The notes: generated from the sequence alone by a model not told the origin. A stretch of 64,000 nt of DNA from Skeletonema tropicum (GCA_037178625.1 CM074135.1:684001-748000), one strand, 5' to 3'; shown: positions 40,583 through 52,719, numbered from the stretch's first letter. Made by a program: numbers and translations.

Positions 40583-43114
40583 ATGACACTCCAATCAGAA
40601 AAATCCAAACGAACCGGCCTCGGCATAATCGCCTCCCGCGAACGCAAAAAGGAATTCGACGCCGCCGTCAAGGAAGTTATGCGACAACGCAAGGCGGCAC
40701 AACAAATTCAAAATGCCATTCGTCAACATAAACGTGGTGATAAGGTAGATGTCGAAAAAGCTATTCGACCGAATTTACAACGGTTGCATACAACGTATGT
40801 GAGTAGGCAGAATAGTACTACTACTACGCCGGCAGCAGAAAATAATACTAATGGAAATAATAATAATTATAATCGTCAGCAATCGGATAATGAGGGTACT
40901 ACGCAACGACGAATGATGCGGAGGGCTACGGTGAGTACGGGGAGTGATTCGGATTTGGTCGAGTTGCAAAAGGCTCGGGCGGCTGCGTCTCGGAGGAAGA
41001 GTGCGGATGATGGGGCAAGTACCGCCTTTATGAAAAAGAATAATAATGTCACATGGACAAATGATACAAATAGTACTACTACTGCGGCGAATAACCGGAG
41101 GGTTGGAAGCGGGGGAAAAGCCCTGACAAAGGCTAAAACTCTACGACCCGGTGATTTCACAAAAAGTCTGACAGTGGGGGGAGGAGGAGCCAATATGACG
41201 AAGTCGAAAACTCGGCGCAGTACGGATGATCTTACCTCTCTTCTAGTTGGTAATAAAAAGTCAGAAGCAGCGGGAGGGACGATGAAACAATTCCCGACTA
41301 ATGGCAACAAGCGCATAGGCGTATTAACTTGTTCCATGTCGGCTTCAGATGAAATACGAAGGGAAATAATGCAAGCAATGGCTCAAGATGAAAAAAAAGA
41401 GCAACAGGGCGGCGGGTTTAAGAGTTATGAACCAATTTCGGCGCAAAAGAGGGTTACGTCCAACCCATCTCTATCATCCCTTGCTGAGTCCGATGAACCG
41501 CCACAAGATTCGTCTTATACAAGGAATGATAGTTGGTCACTTTACCAAGACCCTCGAGCATCATCCAATAACAGTCCCGTCTCCCTCTGTGGAATACCCG
41601 GTATTCGATTGGAGGATTTGGTCCCCACACGTAACATGTCAACATCTCCCTCCGAAAACAGTAGTACTGAAAAACGAACACATTTGGACAATAATAGTGG
41701 AAATAGTCGGGGGCGTAGTGGTGGTGGTGGTGTTGGTGAAGATGGTGTTATTAATCAGTGGAAATCAAAAACTCTCATGATGTTCCCTCCCCAGATTGAT
41801 TTTGAGATGGGAAACTCTACAAAAGCGTTCATCAACAACACTACTACTACGGGAGGAGGGCCGTCTACTCCACCTCCTCAAAGTAGTAATAGTGGTGTGC
41901 ATGAAAAGTTACTAGGGCGGGGCAAAGATGCAAATATTGATTCACCATCGACAGAGGAGTATGAATATACTGATGATAAAGATTGCCCTCGGAAGAAATT
42001 TGTATCACTCTACTCTGCCGAGTCCAAATCGGGGGGTACCGGTAATACAAGCCGGGGGAGCATGTTCTCTTCCATGGGGTCGTCACTGAATGAGGGTAAC
42101 GCCAATCCAACCATGGTCCCCTCCATTGCAGCAATTGAAGAAGAAGATAAACCCCGGCTACCGCCTAATAATAATCACAATAAAGGGGGGGTGGAGGGGG
42201 ATGAACACAGCCTCCAATCCACGTCGAGTAGGTTCAGTCTAAAGTCCCTCCGAAGTCGAGCATCCCGACGAACGAGACATCTTGCTCATATCCGAAAGAG
42301 TATTCGGAATTCGTTAACGGGGAAGAGTGGTGGAATCCCTCTAGTGATTGGTGACGATGGCAATATTAGTGATGCCGTTAGTGATCACAGTGAACATGTC
42401 GATCCGGATAAGATTCGACGTCATTTCCTCGAGAGAAGAGAAAGTGCCAGCAGTATCACTAGTGCCTATAGCAATATCACTACCACGGATAATACCACCA
42501 CCAGCAAGGATGAACGTACACCTCCTGGGTGGAGGTTCCGACTTCGGAAGGGAGGGTTACGGAATCAATCTATGAGTGCCCTTTCTCTGGGACGGAACAA
42601 TGGACCGAGGAGGAAGAGTAGTTTGCTAGATGACGAGTCTTCTTCCGATGGTGGCGCTTCATTCACTGATTTCTATGACAATGAACTTCACTCGGGGTTG
42701 ATGAAATCTTTATTAACAAAATCGACATCGGCGAAATCGCTGGGGCTGGCTCTGCCTACTGTTGACGAGGGAGAATATAGCGATAGACAACTGAATGAAG
42801 TGAAAGAGAAGAAAAAGAAGAAGAAGGGGGAGGTCACTCAGGATAGCGATGGTATTATACCCAAGGGTAATAATCTCGATACATCAGTAAGGTCGGATGA
42901 TACTGCCGAATCATTTTATCGTCACCCCGCCCATGAACATCCATTGTTACACGTGCGTCCAAATCAACTGTTTCCACAAAGTCCAGGGTGGCGATGTGAT
43001 TTGTGTATGACTGATACATTGGATTTGAATGAATGGGCATATGTATCGACTGGTTTGAATTATCTTCTGTGCGAGAGGTGTTTTTGTCAGAATGGCGTGG
43101 CAATTGCAAAATAA
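40583..43114 (+). CDS. large disordered protein with IQ motif and C-terminal C1-like zinc domain
   Basis: 843 residues. An IQ-like calmodulin-binding helix lies at about residues 38-52 (AAQQIQNAIRQHKRG). The middle 700 residues are low-complexity, rich in Ser, Asn, Thr and basic residues, with many potential phosphorylation sites. The last 65 residues are ordered: HEHPLLHVRPNQLFPQSPG, then WRCDLC, then LNYLLCERCF, a His/Cys pattern close to plant DC1/C1-like zinc modules. A calmodulin-regulated adaptor is a reasonable guess only. Single exon. Confidence 0.7.
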   Translation: MTLQSEKSKRTGLGIIASRERKKEFDAAVKEVMRQRKAAQQIQNAIRQHKRGDKVDVEKAIRPNLQRLHTTYVSRQNSTTTTPAAENNTNGNNNNYNRQQSDNEGTTQRRMMRRATVSTGSDSDLVELQKARAAASRRKSADDGASTAFMKKNNNVTWTNDTNSTTTAANNRRVGSGGKALTKAKTLRPGDFTKSLTVGGGGANMTKSKTRRSTDDLTSLLVGNKKSEAAGGTMKQFPTNGNKRIGVLTCSMSASDEIRREIMQAMAQDEKKEQQGGGFKSYEPISAQKRVTSNPSLSSLAESDEPPQDSSYTRNDSWSLYQDPRASSNNSPVSLCGIPGIRLEDLVPTRNMSTSPSENSSTEKRTHLDNNSGNSRGRSGGGGVGEDGVINQWKSKTLMMFPPQIDFEMGNSTKAFINNTTTTGGGPSTPPPQSSNSGVHEKLLGRGKDANIDSPSTEEYEYTDDKDCPRKKFVSLYSAESKSGGTGNTSRGSMFSSMGSSLNEGNANPTMVPSIAAIEEEDKPRLPPNNNHNKGGVEGDEHSLQSTSSRFSLKSLRSRASRRTRHLAHIRKSIRNSLTGKSGGIPLVIGDDGNISDAVSDHSEHVDPDKIRRHFLERRESASSITSAYSNITTTDNTTTSKDERTPPGWRFRLRKGGLRNQSMSALSLGRNNGPRRKSSLLDDESSSDGGASFTDFYDNELHSGLMKSLLTKSTSAKSLGLALPTVDEGEYSDRQLNEVKEKKKKKKGEVTQDSDGIIPKGNNLDTSVRSDDTAESFYRHPAHEHPLLHVRPNQLFPQSPGWRCDLCMTDTLDLNEWAYVSTGLNYLLCERCFCQNGVAIAK

Positions 43115-43202
43115 ATTGGAATCTAACGAAAAGTAGTTACACACAATCAAATTAGCTCTATCTACATACACACTCTAGGCTCCAACAATTTTATTGCATT
43201 TC

Positions 43203-44831
43203 TTATGAAACTGCACAGCAAGCCGTATCGGAATATTCATGAATGGCATTTGGCCCACCTCCTAATATCATCATTTCTGGAGCAACTGCATCTGCAATAG
43301 CATTCCCAGCAACAACACCCGCAGCCGTGCCAGCAGCTACACTCAATCCAGTCCACAATTCATCCGTAAAGTTCACCCGATCATTCATTTCCATTTCAAT
43401 ATGATCTCCATCCCCAACAAACCGATAGGGAAGATCCAGGACAGTTCCACTATGACAGCAATCCATTAAGCATGTCATTGTTACATTCGCGGGCATTGGG
43501 TGGACTAAAATCTTGAGCAGGTCATCATCTCGAATTTGACCACTCTTTTTAAAGTCCAGCGGTATTAAGGTTTCATCGTAACCATCATCTTCATCACCAT
43601 TGTCATCTGGCAGTCGACCCCCATGACCACTGTAGTGGCAAAATACGACATCACCCTCCTTGGTTTGTTTGACTAGCCGTTTGAATGCAGAAAGGATGGC
43701 TGATTTGGTAGGAGGCTTGTGCATACCATCATCCATTAAAATTGTGATATTTTCATTACGGAATCCCTGTACTTCCTGCAAATATTGAGAAACATTGTGA
43801 ACATCATTGTGACAACCACTCAATTGACCCTTTTGTCCTTTGTAATTGATCCCAATCAACACTGCTCTTTGTTTATTGCAACTAGGATCAAACGATGGAG
43901 GAGTTATACCAAATGGATCATTCACATGTATCATACGAGAGGATGTCAATTGTGGAATCTGATCAAATCCTTTTTCGAGGAGAATCTCCCTCATTTCTCG
44001 GAGTGCATCCACCCAAGACATGTCCATACTATCATCACCACGATCATGTGCATCGTATAGGACTTGTAATAACGCCGCTGTACATGCTCCACCTGCTCGT
44101 CCATGTGGATTGGGTAATTCAAATTGGGAATGGATGTTACTAACGTCAGAGGAAGTTTGAACGTCGTGAGATCCAGAGATCATACGAACGTTGGCGGGGA
44201 TTGCTTTTTTGGCCTGTGAGGCGAATTTTTGTTGCCGTTTTTTGGCATTGAATGATTCTGCTTGTGCTTTGTTTCCTCCTTTATTATTACTGGTGCTTTT
44301 GATGCTACTGCTACTACTACTTTTGACATTGTGAGGTGTACTACTGGATCTAGGATTAGATTTGCTTCTGGTACTTTTTGACGATGACTGAGGATGAGGT
44401 TTGCTCTTGGATGCAGAAGATGATGATTTTGATGACTTGCTCCGTCTCCTTTGTGGTTGTGTGTCATTGTTTTCATTGTTGCGGTTTTCATTGTTTCTCG
44501 GAGATGATCTTCTGGGCCTCGACTTGCTCCTACTAGTTCGAGACTTGTCCCTACTCGATGACTTTGACTTGTTGTTGCGAGTGGTAGTATCATCTCTAGG
44601 TCTGGATTTGCTCCTACTACTTCGACCAACGGCGTCATCGCGGCGGGATTTACTGGTAGAGTGAGACTTGACTGATCTTGCCTCTCCTCCTCCTCGCGTG
44701 GAGGATGATCGTTTCAATGTTACATCAGCCCTACTACTTTGACCGTTCTCGCTGTTGGACTGCCTTCTAGGTGGCGGCGGCGGAGGCTGCTTGCCTCTGC
44801 TTGATGATGGTCGCCTCTTCACTGACGACAT
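43203..44831 (-). CDS. type III metacaspase
   Basis: 542 residues. The first 210 are Ser/Arg/Lys-rich and disordered. A p10-like region follows at about 245-325 ([41 protein letters not shown]), and then the p20 catalytic region ([28 protein letters not shown] with His about 403, and DCCHSGT with Cys about 459). p10 before p20 is the rearranged order that defines type III metacaspases, known from heterokont and other secondary-plastid algae. The enzyme cleaves after Arg or Lys and is usually calcium-activated. The long basic N-terminus is unusual. Single exon with all catalytic residues intact. Confidence 0.93.
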   Translation of the reverse strand: MSSVKRRPSSSRGKQPPPPPPRRQSNSENGQSSRADVTLKRSSSTRGGGEARSVKSHSTSKSRRDDAVGRSSRSKSRPRDDTTTRNNKSKSSSRDKSRTSRSKSRPRRSSPRNNENRNNENNDTQPQRRRSKSSKSSSSASKSKPHPQSSSKSTRSKSNPRSSSTPHNVKSSSSSSIKSTSNNKGGNKAQAESFNAKKRQQKFASQAKKAIPANVRMISGSHDVQTSSDVSNIHSQFELPNPHGRAGGACTAALLQVLYDAHDRGDDSMDMSWVDALREMREILLEKGFDQIPQLTSSRMIHVNDPFGITPPSFDPSCNKQRAVLIGINYKGQKGQLSGCHNDVHNVSQYLQEVQGFRNENITILMDDGMHKPPTKSAILSAFKRLVKQTKEGDVVFCHYSGHGGRLPDDNGDEDDGYDETLIPLDFKKSGQIRDDDLLKILVHPMPANVTMTCLMDCCHSGTVLDLPYRFVGDGDHIEMEMNDRVNFTDELWTGLSVAAGTAAGVVAGNAIADAVAPEMMILGGGPNAIHEYSDTACCAVS

Positions 44832-45315
44832 TCTAGAGAAGCAGCGCGGCCCACCCAGCTTGTGTTGATTATTGGCTATGGAGGCTGTACTGTGTATATA
44901 TTGTACCTACTGTCTATTCGCTCAGGCCAGCAACAGCCAACAGTCAAAGCCAACACTCCAACCATCACATCATTCTCATCACGTCATATATAATGGAGAT
45001 ACGATTGAGAAAGCGAGAAAACGACAGCCATATTCAAAGTTTAATTATTTTTTGGCATCCATTTTTCGAGAAAGCAACATAACTTCACTTGGAAAATCTC
45101 GCATCTTGCGTGCAAGAACAAAGAAGGCCAAAAATACCGACCTACCTCCACTTACGTGACCGCCTGATAGCAAAGTAGAGAAGCCTTTCGTTCGGCAGCG
45201 TGCAGCACTTATCGACACCAATCAAATGGAAATAGTCTGACGATAGATCAACATATGCTGGACGACACATCAACTGAGGTATTTTAAAAAAGTGAGATAT
45301 CTAAAGCCATCAATC
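44832..45315. other. intergenic, divergent promoters of metacaspase and RING genes
   Basis: 484 bp; no other feature is recognised. Confidence 0.5.
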
Positions 45316-47457
45316 ATGATGGGTCATCGGGGTCTTCAGACCGCTGAAGACAACATCTTCAATGGATCGTCCAGCGGCATCTTCAATTCGACAAATCCAG
45401 CAGATCAAACCATTGAGGAAACTAAGAGCATACCAAACGATCCGTTATCACTCATAGTATGCATCGTCATCCTTGCTCCATGCATCTTTTCATGCTTCTT
45501 TCAAATATCCTACAAGATAAAGAAACGTCGACAGGATCGTGTCGAACGAGAGATACTCGAAGTTACCACCAACCCTACATCCCGAAGGATGGTACTAGAT
45601 GAGATTTTCAAAGGATCATCCAAGCTGGTGGAGTTCCCATCCAATAAGAGACGTGTACAGGTGAAGAAATATCGGAAGAAGACGGCGGAGGAGCGTCGCT
45701 TGGGTCGCTCTACGGATGAAGAAGAACACGAGTTATCGTCATCAGCTGGTGGTGATGATGATAGGCATTTTGACGAGGAGATGGGTTCAGTTCAAGGGCG
45801 CATGATCATTTGTATTTCAGACAAGAAGAAGAACTCGGAAGAACAGGCTACATCATCTGACGATGTTAGTGCGTCTAGCATCGATTCTTGTGAAAGCGGC
45901 AATTATTGTGACAACAACAACAAAAGCAAGGGTCCAAACTTGGTTGAAGAGGAAGAAGAGCCTTCTCCAGCAACAGTAGTATCTACAACAGTAGCTCTTG
46001 CAGACGAGACATCAGATGATAGTCCGAGAAGAAGTCCCAAACGAATTAGTCCAAACAGTCCTCGAGAACAACTTCATGCGGAAGAACCACTATCCATTTT
46101 GACAAAACTATCCATCCCAGATGTCGATGAAGAAAGCACTTGGAATGCATCAGCCTTGAGTCCAAAGCTTACCCCAAACCCACATGATGAATTTGATGAT
46201 GAGAAGATTGGAAGCATTTTCCGTACCTTTTCGAATGAGCTCCCTATGGCACCGACTTTATGTCAAGAAATATCAGCAAGCAAAACTTCTTCTGGGTTTA
46301 TCATACCAGTCATTTCTGATGATGAAGACGATGATGATGATGATGATGCAAGTATTGAAGAGGAAGAGGAAGTCTTTTCCCGCTCTTCAATTTTCAGAAG
46401 TGAGGTCCAAGGTGTAGTAGCAAAGATTGAGCCATCTTCGTCAACGTTGACGGAAGTGACTTCCAATGTTGTTGATCCTGGCGTAAATGATGTGGATGTT
46501 GTTCTTTCTTCTTCGGAGAGATGTCGCAAAGAAAGTATTGACTTGAGTCTTGGCAGTGATGCCGACAGCAGACTGCTGAAGAACGCAGTTCCTCTCACAA
46601 ATGTCGATAGTGTCCTAACTGATGCAAGTAGCAAGGCTGAAACAAGTAGCCATTTCAGTTACTTCAGTTATGAAGACGAAACAGTTGCAAGCGATCAAGC
46701 AGAGGAGTGTGCAATTTGCATCTGTCCCTATGATGTGGGTGACATTCGGATATTTTCGAAGAAATGCCCTCACTCCTTTCACAAAGATTGTCTTTTCGAG
46801 TGGTTAGTAAAGAACCATCACGAATGTCCCTGTTGCAGAAGTGAAATGGTTTCAAAGTCTGAAGTCAAGGAGACATCTGCTTCTCTCGTTGGAACAGAAC
46901 GTTTGGCTCAAGCGTTGGCTTCTACCATGGTGGAAGCGCCACCGCTTCGTTTCCCCCAAGCGCGTATAGCACGTCAGATGATTGAGAGGGCGCGTCAGAG
47001 GCGACGACGATCCACGCAGGATGAAACCAACGATGAATCTTCCGCAAGGCAAAACACTGTCAACTCGCATTGGATATGGAATTCCAGGTTTGAACCTACG
47101 AACCTGTCGTCGGTAAATGAAGCTTTCCCTCAGCCTGCTGGACTTAGCCAGTCATCAACAACGACAACTAGAAATCAGGTGATACCACCACCTCCTCCGC
47201 TCCAAGCAAGATCATTTGATGCAGTCATGGAGTCTCAGCCGGCGGGAGTTTCGGTTTCACGATCGTTTGATGCAATCACCGATCCGCAACAAACCCAGGT
47301 TCAAGATTCATCAAGGAGCGTAGCTTCAAATCCCAGAAACTTTCACAACCACTGGGCAAATTGGAATAGAAGCCCACGTGGCAGGTTGCGTCAGAGTGGA
47401 AGTGGTAACTCTCCTAATCCCGAGTCTCTTTCTGTCATTGTTCTCCCAGCGATTTGA
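45316..47457 (+). CDS. membrane-anchored RING-H2 ubiquitin ligase
   Basis: 713 residues from the ATG at 45316. One membrane segment near residues 42-62 (LSLIVCIVILAPCIFSCFF). A long acidic, Ser-rich disordered region follows. The RING-H2 finger is at about residues 465-510: CAIC, then CPHSFHKDC, then CPCC, giving the C3H2C3 ligand set. A tail of basic helix and Ser/Pro/Gln-rich sequence ends it. The topology (short lumenal N-terminus, long cytosolic part with RING) resembles E3 ligases of internal membranes. Single exon. Confidence 0.88.
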   Translation: MMGHRGLQTAEDNIFNGSSSGIFNSTNPADQTIEETKSIPNDPLSLIVCIVILAPCIFSCFFQISYKIKKRRQDRVEREILEVTTNPTSRRMVLDEIFKGSSKLVEFPSNKRRVQVKKYRKKTAEERRLGRSTDEEEHELSSSAGGDDDRHFDEEMGSVQGRMIICISDKKKNSEEQATSSDDVSASSIDSCESGNYCDNNNKSKGPNLVEEEEEPSPATVVSTTVALADETSDDSPRRSPKRISPNSPREQLHAEEPLSILTKLSIPDVDEESTWNASALSPKLTPNPHDEFDDEKIGSIFRTFSNELPMAPTLCQEISASKTSSGFIIPVISDDEDDDDDDDASIEEEEEVFSRSSIFRSEVQGVVAKIEPSSSTLTEVTSNVVDPGVNDVDVVLSSSERCRKESIDLSLGSDADSRLLKNAVPLTNVDSVLTDASSKAETSSHFSYFSYEDETVASDQAEECAICICPYDVGDIRIFSKKCPHSFHKDCLFEWLVKNHHECPCCRSEMVSKSEVKETSASLVGTERLAQALASTMVEAPPLRFPQARIARQMIERARQRRRRSTQDETNDESSARQNTVNSHWIWNSRFEPTNLSSVNEAFPQPAGLSQSSTTTTRNQVIPPPPPLQARSFDAVMESQPAGVSVSRSFDAITDPQQTQVQDSSRSVASNPRNFHNHWANWNRSPRGRLRQSGSGNSPNPESLSVIVLPAI

Positions 47458-47704
47458 TAGCAAGAGCCGTTTAGAGTCAGGTAAAATATCTACTTGTACG
47501 AATGAAACTAAGTGAAGCGTATAAAAACTGTTAGTTAGTTATCTGATTACAATAAGCGTAGGATAACGAATGCGCGAGCTATTGCTCTTCATCAAAAAAA
47601 TTCTTCAAACACAAGGGAAAATGAATGTATTTCTCTCAAGACTCGATCACATAATATGGCTTGAGAGCACTGTAAACATAGATATCAGAGACGGTGCATC
47701 AGCA

Positions 47705-49346
47705 TTAAAGTTTGGCCTCAGGTGATGAAGGAGACTTCCTCGAAGGTAGTAATAGCACTTGGTTGCCATTCCCCTGCTTGTTTTGAGAAGAAGGCTGAGG
47801 AGGAGGCACTCCTGTGCGAGGTTGCTCATTATTATTAATGAGCGACGTATCGACTTGAGAAGGTCTATTGATGGGCATGTTTCCCTGAGGCATCTCAGGT
47901 TGATGTGGTCTATTAAGAAGCTGCTCGTTGATTGATCGCACATTGGAATGTTGTTGTGGCATATTATTATGTTGCATCATCATGTACAATAGCTGCGGAT
48001 CAAAGGTCGATCCAGGTGCAGAAGGCATGCCAGCGTTCGCAACCGATGAGGAGGAGGAGGAAAGCGAGCCATTGGACATGGCAGCCCGTTCTCTCGGAAA
48101 ACCCATTAGATTGTTATGCATGGCGGTAGCTGGTGGTGAGGCCATTGTGTTCATAGGTAGGCTACCAAACATATTGCTCATGTTGCCGTATCCAATACGC
48201 GATCCCATCATTGCTTGGCCATACACTTGCTGCTGGAGCAGCATTTGCTGAAAAGAAATATTCGACGTAGCATTTGACTGTTGCGGTTGCTGCTGTTGTT
48301 GCTGCTGCTGCTGTTGAACGTACTGATGCTTGATCAAATACTCTCGAGATGGCTTCCTTGACCTCTTCCTACTCCTCACCTCAACCTCGGGCAGTTCATC
48401 AAACGTCAAATCGCAAGCTCTCTTGCCAAACATTTTTTGAACGGGACAGATAGCAGCCGCCAATTTCGCAATGGATACAATTTCCTTGCGTACCTTGGCC
48501 ACAAGATCTGCTTCAGAAATAATACCAATATCCTTGCCGTCGTTTTGGTCTTGCGAGGACGCCATGAGGAGACGAGAGGCAAGTTCCTCAGAGCGCTTCG
48601 CTCGATAGTTCGAAGGGCAGGTGAAATTCATCCTTTCCGGAGACTCGACTTCCATCATAGCATCGTCGGGGTAGGACAGCCAATTGAAGACAAAGTTGGC
48701 TTCATCAGATTCAAATGGGTCAGATTTTCCATCATTGTTTAAGGTGGGTGCAGATACCTGCTTTTGATCCAACTTAAGACCGAACAAACGGTAGGCCGCG
48801 TCATATGCAAACGCCGCATCAGTAGCCAAATCGAAGAGTCCTATGTTGTACCTGAAAGTGATGAAAGATAAGAAAAATTGAGATGTTTGGTACATAATTG
48901 TGATGGGCTCACTGTCGCCGCCCCTCGTGAGTGTACCCTCCGTACGTGATATGCTTAAAACTTACTCCTTGTTCATTTTGTATATGCGGGCCTGGAACTT
49001 TCCTCTGCTTTTTCGGTGGGTAACTCCCACATAATTCTGTTTGAATTCGTCTGAAGGAGATAGACCTTCGCTCTTGCTGCGAAATGAGCCGGGGAAGGAG
49101 AAGAAAAGATGGATGGTTAGAGAGTTAGCATTGGTGGGAATAGGTGGCGATTAAGCTTCTTTGAGTACCTCGTAGAGTAAGTGAAGTGCATTATCGATCA
49201 AACAGATCACCCAGTGGAAAGGTATCAAACCGAACGGGGCCTAAAACAACGGTCCCGGCTCCTGTTTAAATTTCTCACCTGTCAACCGTTCCTCCTTGGC
49301 TGAGGCTTGGCTTCTGCTCGTTCGGGGGGGGCAATTGCGAGTTCAT
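47705..49346 (-). CDS. AP2/ERF-domain transcription factor 1
   Basis: Three exons: 49279-49346, 48966-49076 and 47705-48851, with GT-AG introns; 441 residues. The AP2 domain is assembled across introns: [24 protein letters not shown], then [21 protein letters not shown]. Downstream is a segment shared with the AP2 gene at 54678 ([34 protein letters not shown]). After a basic stretch ([15 protein letters not shown]) come a poly-Gln run and a Gln/Met/Asn-rich tail, typical of activation domains. It presumably binds DNA in the nucleus; target genes are unknown. The start at 49346 is the first ATG in frame with exon 2. Confidence 0.9.
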
Positions 49347-49933
49347 CCCCTCTCAGTCTTCTTCCAAATGCTCGGGGCACTGAATGATCACAAGGAGTAT
49401 GAATATCTGAAACAATTATCTTTTTATTGTTAGGTAAGTATGTGCATGTTCCCATGATGCGACTGTGATATGAAATGTCGATTTTTCGCAAGCGAACCGA
49501 CCACCAACGCGGCTCCCAAATTCAACGACCTGCCTCAACAGAGTATCACGCGCTCTAATAATTCGAACTATCATGCTATCTAGTGATGCGACTAGAGAAA
49601 GAAAGGCCTGTTTCCACAGTGAATTGTAAGGAGCTCTACGGTGTTCTAAACATAAAACACGTCCGTTATAACGGTACTCACAACTGCATAGAGCAAACTT
49701 GCAAAGTTGCGGTACTGGTGTGGAATGCTCTCCTCCTAAAGAAGAGGAGATCGAATAGGGCGTTTGCATTCCCGTTCCCAATTGATACTCCTTATGGTAG
49801 GTGTTGTCTCTCCATTCCGTGTCCACAGGTTAACTCTTACTCAGACGGTTTTCGATCTCGAGGAAAGGCCCAACGATAGTACGCGCTACGATAACGAGCG
49901 CAATCGTCGAAAGCCGATTAAATAATACACTCT

Positions 49934-49989
49934 ACAATACTAATTCTAAGTAGGTACCATACTCCCTTTTACAATACTAATTCTAAGTA
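49934..49989. repeat. 19-bp direct repeat, two copies, 37-bp period
   Basis: ACAATACTAATTCTAAGTA occurs at 49934-49952 and 49971-49989, identical. Confidence 0.93.
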
Positions 49990-51860
49990 CTAAACCCTTT
50001 CCTTCCGAGAGGGATAGCAAAAAAATACGCCAGCGATCACCATGGCGCACCTCGACCCCGTAAGCGCCGGACATCAACAACACTACCTGCACCACTGTTG
50101 CACTAGATTACTCTAAATCATTGCGACTGCAACATTATTCGACTGGTTGAAAAATGGCACATTTTGGTGGAAAATGAGGAGCCCTACATCAGTCACCCAC
50201 ACCATTATATGAAGTGATATGCGCCCATTTGGTCCACAGGACGGGAGCCCTCTCGCCACACAACACCAATAGCCGTCTATTGTGAGCGTTTCACAATGGT
50301 TTTAGAGTATCATATGACTACCACCTACATCTTTCCAACCGGGTGCATCAAAGCAACAGCGGATGATTCGACTTACTACTCAATTAATACATGTATTTGA
50401 CATGTAATGAATAAAATTGACAATAATAATCGATTATCATAATATATAGAAAGAGTTTGTAACTCGAAGTGGCTATTAAGTTACCGAAAGAAGTTCAACA
50501 TGAGTATATTATAATGTTGCTCGGCATGTGCGGATTTTATGCCCACGACGGAAAGAGCCGCATACGATCAAAACGACGTCGAATCGGATGCCGCCACTTA
50601 CATAATCGAAATCAGCATGAAAATCTGGGTTAGGCAGTGCGTTGTTTATGTTGATATTGTGGTTGCTGGTCCAATAATACCATGGTTTGTTGTCACACTC
50701 ATCATGGACGAGGAGATGTTTTTTGTTAGTGTGTGATGCGTGATGTTTTTTGCAAAAAAAAATGCCAATCCTGGGACACACTGCTCCTCCATCCAAGATG
50801 TTGGCTTTTTAGTTAGGAAATGCAATTTCTTGCCGACAGTGGCAAATAGCGGATTGAAGATCTCTATTTTGGCACTGCGGTGAGTGCGATCTGAGAAACA
50901 GCTGTGGAGGCAGTATATGAAGTATCAATACTGACGACGCAGCACAAATGTTAGTTAGTCATAATAATTTCGTCCCTCTAGAGAGGGCTTATCAGACGTA
51001 CTTTAAAATTTCATTCAGGCACTGCGGCGTGCATGTGTTACAGACACAGTAGCGAATATGTACATACTTAAAGAAGTGATACAAAGTTCAAGCGCATAAG
51101 TAAGTAGAAAGATACATACTTAGGTAGTTCGAGAGCTAGCGATAGCAGAGACAAAGAAACAGAAAACGGCAATTTGTTCGTTCTCAGCCGTTAGGGGCCA
51201 ACCTGCCCTTTAAGGGTAATAAAAATGCTCCTCTTTTCGAGCTGGGGGTTTGAATCCGTAAAGATCTAAGGAAAATAAGAAATATTTGTCAGCCCCACCC
51301 CTAGAAAAAATTAGGTATCCCTAAAGTAGTCCCTTCTTCCAATTCGCCAGTCACATACTTTTCACTCCACCATGATTCAAAACCTTGCTTCTTGCTTAGC
51401 TAGAGGAGTAAATCTCTACGGATTTGAACTCCTCTCACTCTCAGCTTTCCAACACTATATGTTGACCATTTTATGAGGTCAAGTACTTGCTGAGAACAAA
51501 CATGCTGGATTGACCATACACTTAGCCTTGTGCTTGTTTTCTTGCTTTTCCATCGATATTGTTCGAGTTACTCGCCAGCCTTGATAATTCTAGCTCATCT
51601 CTACATCGCAGCATTTTGTTACAGGGTCTTGGTCTGCCATGACATTCTCTACCAAGCATTAATGATCCACTACTGCTAACTGCATACTTAGTCCAGCAGA
51701 GGTGAATGCATCCTGAAACCCATTTGAGCATTATATGTAGCATGTAGCTGTCTTAAATCGACCAACTGGGACCAGCCCGAGCCCCTCCAGGTTTAAATTC
51801 TTCTTTCTCTACTGACATTTAGACTCTAGAGAGTACGTAGTGACTAAAATAATCTATCTA

Positions 51861-52066
51861 CAGTGAGGTCGCGATTGTTGCATGGTTTCTGAGTTGCATG
51901 GTCGCAGTTGCTGCATTACTCGGAAGGCTGTCATGGTCCTGTCCGTCGTCCGTTATTTACTAGTAATACTGCGTAATAGGAGTAGTACTTTTCAAAGAGA
52001 CAGGGCGCAGTTGCTGCATTGTAAGCTGGCCCTGTTGGGTACCATGCAACAATCGCGACCTCACTG
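51861..52066. mobile_element. 206-bp MITE with 26-bp perfect inverted ends and TA target duplication
   Basis: Left end CAGTGAGGTCGCGATT... and right end ...AATCGCGACCTCACTG are perfect 26-bp inverted repeats (51861-51886 and 52041-52066). A TA dinucleotide flanks both ends (51859-51860 and 52067-52068). CAGT at the ends plus TA duplication is the mark of Tc1/mariner-type elements. The interior has no coding capacity and a 14-bp direct repeat (GCAGTTGCTGCATT) near each end. Confidence 0.93.
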
Positions 52067-52719
52067 TATTTGTATCTAAGTATCTACTTACTTATCTAAC
52101 TCCTGAGGTAGATTTTTTGTGTACGTAGGAACTGTCCAAGAAGCGGTACCAAAGTGGCGCCAACGACCATCGAGAACATCGTCACCATGGGATTTCCGCC
52201 CGATCGTACTTTACTAGAGGCATGGTGCTATCATATAAAAGATATAATGCTCGGGGTGTTTATATGGATGTATATGAATGTATGAAGCGACTTGATATGT
52301 ACCGAGTTTTTCATTTGATGTAAAATAGAAGCCAATCAGTGCACATGGATGTATATCCTCATCTCCTCTGTGAGCAATGAACGATGGTGATAACAAATAT
52401 TTCAGCACTATGTATCGACACCAAGAAGTTCCCTAACCCTAAGCATAATAATTATTTTTGAGGCCCACAGATCCCTGTCATTCAACACAAACACTTGTGT
52501 TTGAACACCTATCTCCTACAAGAGAATACACTTTGTGCATTCCAACGATGTCAGCAGTGACCATATGCAGCTTTATCCGCCAGTTACAGCTAGTCGTAGG
52601 GAGCCCATTTTCACCATGGTTTTGTCGTTTTAGATGCCATTTTTGGCGCGAATCAGTAGTTTGTCTGTGTACGTAGGAATTAATATTCAATACCGGTTGT
52701 CGTCGCTTGCAAACATCTA

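Noticed and set aside
48290..48330. CTG/TTG-rich run as a triplet expansion
   Set aside because: It is an ordinary mixed-codon poly-Gln tract inside the AP2 factor.
50509..50796. 95-residue minus-strand frame in the gene desert
   Set aside because: No domain, biased His/Asn composition, no splice partner, and surrounded by repeats; looks random.
51190..51270. Sequence GGGGTTTGAATCC resembling a tRNA T-loop
   Set aside because: No pairing T-stem, no acceptor or anticodon stem can be drawn around it.
51236..51432. Weak inverted similarity between ATCTTTACGGATTCAAAC (minus strand) and ATCTCTACGGATTTGAAC
   Set aside because: Several mismatches in about 22 bases and no matching target duplication; not enough to call an element.
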